Assembly: GCA_964573725.1 (NCBI GenBank)
Contig: CAZNLJ010000021.1
Coordinates: 26,029-90,028 of the forward strand
Origin: UBA6168 sp964573725
GTDB taxonomy: Bacteria; Bacteroidota; Bacteroidia; Chitinophagales; Saprospiraceae
DNA: 64,000 nt
Direction of reading: 5' to 3'
Shown here: positions 53,391 to 60,870 of the stretch, in pieces
How the letters are laid out: every line of letters starts with the position of its first letter
Position numbering within the stretch: the stretch's first letter is position 1
Notes under the pieces: model-generated
What the model was told of the DNA's origin: nothing
Databases searched by the model: none
The model's input: the letters and a program-made list of their open reading frames with translations, nothing else
Translations under genes and position numbers: made by a program

Positions 53391-54292
53391 TGCATCAATT
53401 GGATAAAACAATCCTCGATACCGGGTCGGATGGCGGTCAGGCCCACATTGGTATGGTCCCGCCGCAAGTCGGCCAGGAATGCCGACCGGGACGGCTCGTC
53501 CGCGCGATGGAAAGAGAGGTGGTGGGTCTCCCCGAAGGAAAAGCAGGTCGCCACCGAAGGATGCCGCCGCAGGTCGGCCAGCAGCCGGCTCATGTCATCC
53601 GCCCAAACGGCAAACAATTCCCGGGGATACGCGCGAATGATCCCCGCCGGCGTGTCCACCGCCAACAGGCGGCCTGACTGGACCAGGGCGATCCGGTCGC
53701 AACGGTCGGCCTCGTCCATATAGGGCGTCGATACCACGGTGGTCAGTCCGGATGCCTGCAAGCGATCCAGGGTATCCCAGAACTCCTTTCTGGAGACCAC
53801 GTCCACCCCGGTCGTCGGTTCGTCGAGAAAAAGCACTTCCGGCCGGTGGACCAAGGCGCAGCAGAGCGCCAGTTTTTGTTTCATCCCACCCGACAACTTA
53901 CCGGCCTGCCGGTGGCGGAACGGCTCCAGCGGGGCATAGACATCGCGGATCAGGTCGTAGGCATCCTCCGGCCGGGTCCGGAAGAGGGTGGCGAAAAACC
54001 GCAGGTTTTCCGCCACCGTGAGGTCTTTGTACAAGGAAAAACGGCCGGGCATATAGCCGACGGAAGCACGGATGCGCCGATAATCCCGGCGGATGTCGAA
54101 GCCGTTGACCGAGGCGGTCCCCCCGTCGGGCAAGAGCAAGGTGGTGAGCAGGCGGAACAAGGTGGTCTTGCCGGCGCCGTCCGGTCCGATCAGGCCGAAG
54201 CGTTCCCCGCGGCCTACCCGGAGGCTGATGCCATCCACGGCCTTTACCTTTCCGCCGTCGAAATGTTTGCGCAGGTCATCCAGGATCACCAT
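53387..54292 (-). CDS. ABC transporter ATPase (YbhF N-half-like)
   Basis: A 301-residue nucleotide-binding protein with Walker A GLIGPDGAGKTTLFRLL, a canonical signature LSGGMKQKLALCCALV, Walker B VLFLDEPTTGVDVVSRKEFW and a C-terminal regulatory extension of about 70 residues. It follows the HlyD gene by 14 bp. In E. coli YbhF the two ATPase units are fused; here they are separate, overlapping genes. Confidence 0.93.
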   Translation of the reverse strand: MVILDDLRKHFDGGKVKAVDGISLRVGRGERFGLIGPDGAGKTTLFRLLTTLLLPDGGTASVNGFDIRRDYRRIRASVGYMPGRFSLYKDLTVAENLRFFATLFRTRPEDAYDLIRDVYAPLEPFRHRQAGKLSGGMKQKLALCCALVHRPEVLFLDEPTTGVDVVSRKEFWDTLDRLQASGLTTVVSTPYMDEADRCDRIALVQSGRLLAVDTPAGIIRAYPRELFAVWADDMSRLLADLRRHPSVATCFSFGETHHLSFHRADEPSRSAFLADLRRDHTNVGLTAIRPGIEDCFIQLMQ

Positions 54293-54306
54293 GGTTTGTC
54301 GATTGG

Positions 54307-55248
54307 TCAGAACTGTACTTCCCCGTACATACCGGGCTTAAGCCTTCCGTCCGGATTGTCCACACGGATTTTCACCGCGTAGACGAGGTTGTTGCGTTCC
54401 GAGCGGGTCAGGATGGTCTTGGGGGTGAACTCCGCCTGGTCGCTGATCCAGGAGATGAGGCCCGGGACTTCGCGGAAGCCCTCGGCACCGTCGTCCGTCC
54501 GGACGACGACGGATTGTTTCAGGCGGACTTCCGGAAGTTGTCCCCCGTCGATATACGCGCGCAGGTAGAGGGTCGACAGGTCGGCGACCTTATACAGCGG
54601 CTTTCCCGGGGTTGCCATTTCATGGAGCCGGATATAGGAGGCGAGGACGGTGCCGGCCACCGGATTTACGATCCGGCATTGGGCGATTTGGTGGTCCAGG
54701 ACGGCCACCTGGGCCAGGAGGGGCATCGGATCGGCGGACAGCCCTTTGCGTTGGGTCTGCAGGGCGGTCACCTGGGCGGCCTGTTGTTGGCGGATGACCT
54801 CCGCCTGCCGGGATACCTCCAGGATGGAGGCATCCAGGTCATCCAGTTGTTTTTGGGTGGCGGCATCGGCCCGGACCAGCAGGTCCAGCCGTTCCCTTTC
54901 CTGCCGGAGGTAATCGAGTTTAGCTTGGCTGACGGCGAGTTGCCGGTCATAAACGGCCGATTGGACCGCGATATCCGGCAGTCGGCTGCCGATGGCGCGG
55001 ATTTGGGCGAAGAGTTGCTCCTTTTTCAGCGAGAGGGCCGTCGTATCGATGTAGCCCAGGACTTGTCCGGCCGAGAGGTGGTCTCCTTCCGAGAGGGACC
55101 ATTGCCGGAGGACACCGCTGCACTCGGCGGAGATGATGGTCTCTTCGGTTTCGAACGCACCGGTTGCGTCGAAGGAGGGGGCCGGTTGGCCGCAGCCCAG
55201 CGCGAGCAGCAGCGGGAGCAGCAAAGGGATGCCTGTGGTATATTTCAT
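54307..55248 (-). CDS. HlyD-family periplasmic adaptor lipoprotein (YbhG-like)
   Basis: A 313-residue membrane-fusion protein with a lipobox (LLLPLLLALGC, Cys at about 19). It has a split lipoyl domain (IISAECSGVLRQWSLSEGDH and VNPVAGTVLASYIRLHEMA), a long helical hairpin (about 70-160) and a beta-barrel end with LKPGMYGEVQF. It would link the ABC exporter to the TolC channel, anchored by lipid. Confidence 0.93.
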   Translation of the reverse strand: MKYTTGIPLLLPLLLALGCGQPAPSFDATGAFETEETIISAECSGVLRQWSLSEGDHLSAGQVLGYIDTTALSLKKEQLFAQIRAIGSRLPDIAVQSAVYDRQLAVSQAKLDYLRQERERLDLLVRADAATQKQLDDLDASILEVSRQAEVIRQQQAAQVTALQTQRKGLSADPMPLLAQVAVLDHQIAQCRIVNPVAGTVLASYIRLHEMATPGKPLYKVADLSTLYLRAYIDGGQLPEVRLKQSVVVRTDDGAEGFREVPGLISWISDQAEFTPKTILTRSERNNLVYAVKIRVDNPDGRLKPGMYGEVQF

Positions 55249-55331
55249 GGATCGGTTGATGATTTAGCAAGGAGTCGTTCGGTCATTGCGGGTCGGTTCC
55301 GGCCACATGCGGCCGGAGTAGGCGGTCGGGA

Positions 55332-56648
55332 TCAGTGCGCAGCGGGAGCCTCCGTTCCGCCGGCGGCGAAATGGAACAACCAGGCGGCTTGTCGCCGTTG
55401 GAGGTCGTGGAGCACGCGTTCCTGCCGGGCCAGGTCTGCCGCTTTCACCAGGGAAAGATATTCCAGGGAGGTGATGACACCCTGGCCGAGTTGTTCCCGG
55501 CCGGTTGCGATGATGTTTTCCCGAAGGGCCAGGATGGCATCGTCATTCCGGAGGAGGGCCTCGAGTCCTTCGATTTCGCCATGCAGGCGGAGCAGTTGCT
55601 GGTGGGTGTGGAACCGGAAGGTCTCCTGCCGGACATCCAGCGTGCGGCGCCGCACCGCCAGCAGTTCCTTGTCGTTGGCGAGCGTGTACAGCCGGGACAA
55701 GTTCCAGCCGACCCGGATTCCTCCCAAGCAGAACAGGTCAAAGCCATTGTCCAGCATATTGAGCCCGGGCCGGCCGTACCCCCCTTGCAGGAAAGCCTGT
55801 ACCCTCGGCAGGCGGGTGGTTTCCAGCACCGCTTTTTCCGCATCCAGCTGTTGTCGTTGCAAATCCAGGAGGCGAAGTTCCGGCCGGGCGATGGCATCCG
55901 GGAGGTCCGGCACCGGTGGCAAGGCGAATCGGGTGCTGTCACCGAGGGGGCGGCCGACCCATGCCGACAACATGTCCGTCAGCGCCTGTCGGGCGGCCGT
56001 CCGGGAACGCTTGTGCTGGTCCAGGCTGAGCAACTCCGCCTGCAGCAGGTCCGCCTGGCTGCGCAAGGCCGTCCCGTTGTCGATGGCGGCCCGGATCCGG
56101 GCCAGTCCTTCCCGTAGGTCCTTTTCCAGGAAGTCGAGTTGCCGAAGGTAGGCATCCTGCAGGAGGATACCGAAATAAAGTCGGGCCACCTGTTCCCGCA
56201 AGCCGTAGAGACGGACCGACAGCTCCCCGGATTCGACGGCGGTACCGGCGCGGAGCAGCATGTCCTGCCGCCGGACCCGGAGTCCGTCCGTGAGTGGTTG
56301 GGCGACTTCCGCCACGAGCCGGTACTGGTCGCGATCCAAGGTCGGAATCACCATGCCGGGTAATTCCAGGGGGACGCGGGTGACATCCGACTGCCAGGAG
56401 GCTTGTCCGGTCAACTGGACCTGCGGCCACAAGGCCCGTCCGGTATTGGCGCGGAGCAGTTCGGCGGCCCGGTCGATCCACACTTGTTGGGCGGCCAGGG
56501 GATGTTGGTGCAGCACGGATGCCAGGCAGCTGTCCAGGGAGATGGCGGCCGCCATCCCGGGCTGGGCCGCCGGCTGCCGGCCGGCCAATCCTGCCAGGAT
56601 CGCTCCGGCCGCCAGCAGGTTCCGGCACCGTCCGATTCGCATTTTCAT
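55332..56648 (-). CDS. TolC-family outer-membrane efflux channel
   Basis: A 438-residue outer-membrane factor with a signal peptide (AAGAILAGLAGRQPAAQ) and two OEP repeats rich in long helices (YGLREQVARLYFGILLQDAYL; TRLPRVQAFLQGGYGRPGLN). First gene of the efflux operon, with the operator-like repeats directly upstream. ATG 56648 or 56642 could start it. Confidence 0.92.
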   Translation of the reverse strand: MKMRIGRCRNLLAAGAILAGLAGRQPAAQPGMAAAISLDSCLASVLHQHPLAAQQVWIDRAAELLRANTGRALWPQVQLTGQASWQSDVTRVPLELPGMVIPTLDRDQYRLVAEVAQPLTDGLRVRRQDMLLRAGTAVESGELSVRLYGLREQVARLYFGILLQDAYLRQLDFLEKDLREGLARIRAAIDNGTALRSQADLLQAELLSLDQHKRSRTAARQALTDMLSAWVGRPLGDSTRFALPPVPDLPDAIARPELRLLDLQRQQLDAEKAVLETTRLPRVQAFLQGGYGRPGLNMLDNGFDLFCLGGIRVGWNLSRLYTLANDKELLAVRRRTLDVRQETFRFHTHQQLLRLHGEIEGLEALLRNDDAILALRENIIATGREQLGQGVITSLEYLSLVKAADLARQERVLHDLQRRQAAWLFHFAAGGTEAPAAH

Positions 56649-56662
56649 TCGTCGCTAAATTT

Positions 56663-56684
56663 TTGATTAAAACAAATGATTAAC
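56663..56684. promoter_or_regulatory. Operator-like half-sites upstream of tolC
   Basis: TTGATTAAAACAAATGATTAAC carries two TGATTAA half-sites, 15-36 bp before the tolC ATG. The same half-site makes the palindrome at the tetR promoter. Confidence 0.5.
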
Positions 56685-56738
56685 TTTAAATAAAAAAAAT
56701 TGCCGGAATCCGGCGGCGGACAAGCGGTCCTGTCCGGG

Positions 56739-57416
56739 CTATATGGACGCGCCTTCCTTTGGATCCGGCCGGTCCGTCGGTTCCGGTCGGATATCGTGGG
56801 CCGCAAAGATCCAGGCCGGGATCATATGCCGCCGCTCGCGGAGCAGGCCGTCGAGGGTCTCCTCCTCCAGGGCGGTGATGATTTGGACCATGGGTTTGGC
56901 GAGATAGGGAAAAACCGTCATTCCGACCAGGTTCAGCAGGAACTGCACAGGATGGATGTCCGGAAACCGGCCTTCCGCCACGGCCGTCCGGAACTGGCGG
57001 AAAAAACAGGAACGGGCCATCACACCGTGCAGGTCCAGTTGTTTTGCCAAGCTGTCCGGATGGTGGCGGATTTCGCTCAGGAGGAACATCGGCATCTCCG
57101 GCTCCCGGGCCAGCAAGTCGGCATAACAGCCCGGGATCGCCTCGATTTTCTGGTAAAACGTGGTCTGTTCGTCGTTCAGGACCGCCTGGATGGTCTGGAA
57201 AAAACGCTGGGCGCTCTCCAACATGATACGCTGGAACAAGCGTTCCTTGCTCCGGAAATAATAATTCAGCAACGCCAGGTTGATGCCGGCGGCCTCCGCA
57301 ATATCGCGGGTTCGGGTTCCGGCATATCCCTTTCGTTGGAATATCGTCCGGGCCGCTTCCAGGATACGCTCCTCCGTGGTCGGATCCGGCCCCTCCTTAC
57401 GCTGGCCTGTGTCCAT
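56739..57416 (-). CDS. TetR/AcrR-family repressor (CecR-like) of the efflux operon
   Basis: A 225-residue regulator. The N-terminal helix-turn-helix reads EERILEAARTIFQRKGYAGT then TRDIAEAAGINLALLNYYF; the ligand-binding part is all-helical, with a TetR_C-like dimer region (RSCFFRQFRTAVAEGRFPDI). ATG 57416 follows an A-rich stretch; the longer frame begins with TTG. It is the gene immediately upstream of tolC in the same direction, and shares operator-like sequence with it. E. coli CecR controls ybhGFSR similarly. Confidence 0.92.
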   Translation of the reverse strand: MDTGQRKEGPDPTTEERILEAARTIFQRKGYAGTRTRDIAEAAGINLALLNYYFRSKERLFQRIMLESAQRFFQTIQAVLNDEQTTFYQKIEAIPGCYADLLAREPEMPMFLLSEIRHHPDSLAKQLDLHGVMARSCFFRQFRTAVAEGRFPDIHPVQFLLNLVGMTVFPYLAKPMVQIITALEEETLDGLLRERRHMIPAWIFAAHDIRPEPTDRPDPKEGASI

Positions 57417-57481
57417 TTTTTTTCGCTTTTCAGGTGCCAAATTAGGAATCGCTTCCGAACGGACAAATGATTTGATCAGAT

Positions 57482-57503
57482 ATTTTAATCAAATGATTAA
57501 AAT
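57482..57503. promoter_or_regulatory. tetR autoregulatory palindrome
   Basis: ATTTTAATCA-AA-TGATTAAAAT: two perfect 10-bp arms around AA, 66-87 bp before the tetR ATG. It covers the likely -33 region of a minus-strand promoter whose -7-like ATCATTTG lies at 57464-57471. Confidence 0.65.
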
Positions 57504-57633
57504 TGTGGAAAAGCGTGCGCCGAAGGGGTAGCCACGGGGGGGACGACAGGGATTCCTTCACCTTGCTGCGCGGGGAGGATAAAAATGTGCCGGGGGACGT
57601 TAACGCTCCAGGACGGTCGGCATGTATCATCAC

Positions 57634-57904
57634 GCATCTTTTGCACCTCAAGCAACGAATCGAATATTTTGAGGGAAGGTCCGCATAATCGAATAAGAAC
57701 GCAACCTACTCATGCACAAAGGGTTTATACCTGCGCTACCCGCCTTGCGGACAGGGCGGCCGCGCACAAACTTTTTTAGGGCGCGGGACGGCGCCCCGCG
57801 CCATTTTCGATGCGGGTGGAGGCACCTAAGCACTTACAAGCTAAAATTCAGAAAATCATTGTTTTAAAATTAATTTCCCGCAGGGTCGAGGTGCGGGAGA
57901 TGCG
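57634..57904 (+). repeat. Dispersed structured element, copy C
   Basis: About 271 bp. Ends CGCATCTTTTGCACCTCAA and, reverse-complemented, CGCATCTCCCGCACCTCGA (15 of 19 matches). Core hairpin CGCCTTGCGGACAGGGCG at 57741-57758. A second hairpin, GGCGCGGG / CCCGCGCC with a 7-nt loop, lies around 57780-57802, followed by TTTTCGATGCGG as in copy B. Same orientation as copy A. Confidence 0.85.
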
Positions 57905-57951
57905 TTATCAGACAAACCCGGATTGCACCGCTGGTTCCGGAGCAAGGCGTA

Positions 57952-58812
57952 TCAACCCTGCCTTTTTCGGGAAAAGAAACCATGTGCCACCGCCAATTGG
58001 CTGACGGCGACCAGGAAGACAAAATGGAGCCGTCGGAAAAAGGAATATTGCGGTTGCCGCAGGATAAAGGCGGCCATCTCCGCATAAAAGCGGAGCCGGG
58101 GCGTGCGGGTGGCGGGGATTGCCGACCGTCGCACGGCCTGTTGGTAATCGAAAGCGGCGCGGCCGTATTTGCGGTGCATGCGATAGAACGCGGAAAAATC
58201 GAACCGGTGGTGATGACGGACCCGGACATCCTCCCGGAAGACCAGCCGCAAGCCCTTATTCCGGGCCCGGACACAGAACTCACGGTCTTCCCCGGCGGAG
58301 GTCGGGAAGGAAGTGTCGAATCCGCCCAGGGCCAGGAAGTCCGTCCGCCGGAGGGCCAGGTTATTGGAGGTGAAGAATTGGTCGGGGGTATTTTCGAACG
58401 TGCGGTACAGGTAATCGATGAGGAGTTGGCCGGTTTCCGCATAGGGGTCTTCCCGGAGGTTATTGTGCACCTTACCACCGAGGAGGACAAGGGCGGAAGA
58501 TGTCGCGACGATACGTTCCAGCCAATCCGGTTCCGGGGTACAATCGTCATCCGTAAAGGCGACGACTTGTCCACGGGCATAGTTTCCGCCGCGATTCCTG
58601 GCGCTGGCGGGACCGGCATTGGGCTGTACCAGGCAAGTGAGGGAAAAATCCGTCCGGAATGCCTCGACGACGGCACGGACATCCTGTCCGCCGTCATTGA
58701 CGACCACCACTTCCCACTGCCCGGCCGGCAGGGTCTGGTATCGGAATGCCTCGAGGCATCGGCGCAGGCTTTCCGGCCTGTTGTACGTAGGAATGACGAC
58801 GGAGACCTTCAT
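57952..58812 (-). CDS. Family 2 glycosyltransferase
   Basis: A 286-residue GT-A enzyme with start MKVSVVIPTYNRPESLRRCL, the acidic metal site AFTDDDCTPEPDW near residue 90, and AGEDREFCVRARNKGLRL carrying the catalytic ED. It would transfer a sugar from a nucleotide-activated donor to a cell-surface glycan or lipid. ATG 58812 is set by the first GT2 strand; the frame to 58911 is open without support. Divergent from the next gene. Confidence 0.92.
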   Translation of the reverse strand: MKVSVVIPTYNRPESLRRCLEAFRYQTLPAGQWEVVVVNDGGQDVRAVVEAFRTDFSLTCLVQPNAGPASARNRGGNYARGQVVAFTDDDCTPEPDWLERIVATSSALVLLGGKVHNNLREDPYAETGQLLIDYLYRTFENTPDQFFTSNNLALRRTDFLALGGFDTSFPTSAGEDREFCVRARNKGLRLVFREDVRVRHHHRFDFSAFYRMHRKYGRAAFDYQQAVRRSAIPATRTPRLRFYAEMAAFILRQPQYSFFRRLHFVFLVAVSQLAVAHGFFSRKRQG

Positions 58813-58965
58813 AAGGATGGTTGACAGAAAAAGAGAGACCGTAACCGAGGAGCAAAAATCCTGCAAAAAGGGCGGAAGCGGCAAATTATTCCGGCGCGGC
58901 GGAATTGACATCGAAACCGGGGCGGGACAATTTGGTGGAGCGGGCGGAAGTCTGGCTCCATTCCC

Positions 58966-58995
58966 TTGCCGGCAGAACGCTTTCGCCTATCTTTG
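58966..58995 (+). promoter_or_regulatory. Consensus promoter of the membrane protein gene
   Basis: TTG (58966-58968), 19-bp spacer, TATCTTTG (58988-58995): exact consensus. Start near 59002, 36 nt before ATG 59038; this rejects the longer frame beginning at 58966. Confidence 0.75.
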
Positions 58996-59037
58996 TGTGC
59001 TCCCTGGGATATTGTCACCCGCCAAATCACGGAAAGT

Positions 59038-60807
59038 ATGATCTTGGAAAACCTGACGAGGGTCCTGGCGGCCCATGGCCTGGGGCTCTTGTCCGCCGGC
59101 TTCGTCATCGGCGGCCTATGGGCCTTGGGTTATCAGTCCATCCGTCGGTTCCGATGGGACCTGACGGGAGGGCATGCCAGCATCGGGCTGGGGTTCGCCA
59201 TATTTTATCCGGTATACTTCCTGATGGCGGGACTGTTCCCCGGCAAGGCCCATTATTTTTTCTACGCGTGTTTTTCGGTTGCGCTGGGGCTGTCCTATCC
59301 GGAGCTCCGGACCTTGTTGCGGCGGACCGGCTTCCGGCATCTCCGTTTTGTGCCTTTGGTGGTTTTCATTTTCCTACCCTTCCTGTTCCGGCTGTGGAGT
59401 CCGCCGACGAACTTCGACGGAGTGAGTTTCTATGTGCCCTCGGCCCAGTGGATTTACCATTTCGGATTGGCATTCAACCCGTACCTACCCAACTACACGA
59501 CCATGCCGCAGGGTGCGGAATATCTGTTTTCCCTATCGTACGGTTTGGCAGGCGTGCCGGGGATCCTGCAGACGGACGTACTGTTCACCATCCTGTTGCT
59601 GGACCTGTTCCTGAGTACGGCGCGCAGTCACCTTTCCTTCCGTTGGGCCATTTTGGTCGTATGCCTGGTCCTGCTGATTCCGGAGACCACCTTTTTTGTG
59701 TTTGGATCCGGCAAGGTGGACACCTTGGGTACCTACCTTTTCTTCCTGGGGTTCACGTTGGTGCTCCGGTACCGGGACAGCCGGCGGGCTACGGCGCCTT
59801 TGGCGGCGCTTTCGGCTGCGCTGGCCATCAAGTACACCAATTGGATTTTGCTTTTATTGCCCATGGCGGCACTTCCGATATACCTCGGATACCGGCGGCA
59901 GTATCGGGCGGCGGTTGTGGCCGGCCTGACCCCGCTGTTATTCATCCTGCCCACCCTACTTCGGAACCAGGTGGAAGTGAACAACCCGCTGGCGCCATTG
60001 TTCCTGACGGGCCAGGAAACGCGGTTCCTGCTCACCCATGGCAAATTGCCGGAAAAGGATGCGCCGGAGCCGGACCGGCAAGCTGCCCCATCCAAGCGTA
60101 CCAATGCCTTTCGCTACCACCGGATGGTCCATGTGCTGAAGAGGTATCTTCCGCACCTCATTGCCGGCGTGTTGGTAATGGCCGGCATATTCCGGACCAT
60201 CGGATGGTTGTCCATGCCGAATTTCTGGCCGTGGTACCTGTTCCTCGTGCTTTCCTTTGCCCCCTGGTATTACCGATTGGGCGGCACCCCGCAGCCGCTG
60301 CGCTTCCTATGGCCGTACCTATTGGTCATGGCCTTGTTCGGCGTACGGATCGCGGCCTGGTGGTTGCGGCCCCTTAGCCGGCCGGTGCGGGTATGGGGAG
60401 CCAGGCTGGCGGTAGCGGGGCTGCTGCTGCCGCTGACCGGCTACAGTTATTACCGCTACGGCGTGAGTATTCCGCAGTTCTACCGGTCCCTCACCATGCC
60501 TTTGCCGGCCTGGTACGCATCGGTCGGGCAGGACTACCTCGCCGCCAGTGCCACGATACGGGAACGGGGCTACCACCATGCCGCCATCTATTACCTGAAC
60601 GATGTCGCCCTTTCCTTTTTCGATCCGCGGGACTACGGCAAGCTGCCTGGTCCGGAGACCTTGCTGCGGAACATCGAATCGGGTGGAGCCACCCGCTGCG
60701 ACGAGCCCTGGTTGTTCGGCAACCTGGGGGAAGGCAGGCCGCCGGCCGTTCCCGACCGCCTGATTTTTCGGTATGGAGATTACTGTCTTGCCGAGCTGGC
60801 GCCATGA
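59038..60807 (+). CDS. Polytopic membrane protein, probable GT-C-type glycosyltransferase
   Basis: A 589-residue protein with roughly ten to twelve transmembrane segments (for example LGLLSAGFVIGGLWALGYQ; WAILVVCLVLLIPETTFFVF; LAGVLVMAGIFRTIGWL). The first large loop after TM4 has WSPPTNFDGVSFYVPSAQWI, with an Asp placed where GT-C enzymes keep a catalytic acid. The last ~90 residues are soluble. GT-C membership is inferred from layout and from the flanking glycosyltransferases; a polyprenyl-phosphate sugar donor would be expected. Confidence 0.7.
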   Translation: MILENLTRVLAAHGLGLLSAGFVIGGLWALGYQSIRRFRWDLTGGHASIGLGFAIFYPVYFLMAGLFPGKAHYFFYACFSVALGLSYPELRTLLRRTGFRHLRFVPLVVFIFLPFLFRLWSPPTNFDGVSFYVPSAQWIYHFGLAFNPYLPNYTTMPQGAEYLFSLSYGLAGVPGILQTDVLFTILLLDLFLSTARSHLSFRWAILVVCLVLLIPETTFFVFGSGKVDTLGTYLFFLGFTLVLRYRDSRRATAPLAALSAALAIKYTNWILLLLPMAALPIYLGYRRQYRAAVVAGLTPLLFILPTLLRNQVEVNNPLAPLFLTGQETRFLLTHGKLPEKDAPEPDRQAAPSKRTNAFRYHRMVHVLKRYLPHLIAGVLVMAGIFRTIGWLSMPNFWPWYLFLVLSFAPWYYRLGGTPQPLRFLWPYLLVMALFGVRIAAWWLRPLSRPVRVWGARLAVAGLLLPLTGYSYYRYGVSIPQFYRSLTMPLPAWYASVGQDYLAASATIRERGYHHAAIYYLNDVALSFFDPRDYGKLPGPETLLRNIESGGATRCDEPWLFGNLGEGRPPAVPDRLIFRYGDYCLAELAP

Positions 60808-60825
60808 AACCGGCCTCCGGACCGA

Positions 60826-60860
60826 CCTTCAGGCCCCGCCTGCGGTTTGCGGGCCTGAGG
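60826..60860. terminator. Hairpin between convergent genes
   Basis: CCTTCAGGCCC / GGGCCTGAGG, ten pairs with one bulged T, between the stops at 60807 and 60871. No U-tract. Confidence 0.5.
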
Positions 60861-60870
60861 AAGGCGGTGG

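Larger units (their letters stand above)
57417..57951. other. Gap upstream of tetR, holding repeat copy C
   Basis: Contains the tetR promoter and palindrome (57464-57503) and copy C (57634-57904), which ends 48 bp from the stop of the next gene. No gene is supported. Confidence 0.65.

Noticed and set aside
50086..56151. Long plus-strand frames (50086-51669, 51801-53723, 54514-56151) opposite the efflux operon
   Set aside because: Each mirrors a real permease, ATPase, adaptor or channel gene and lacks any motif.
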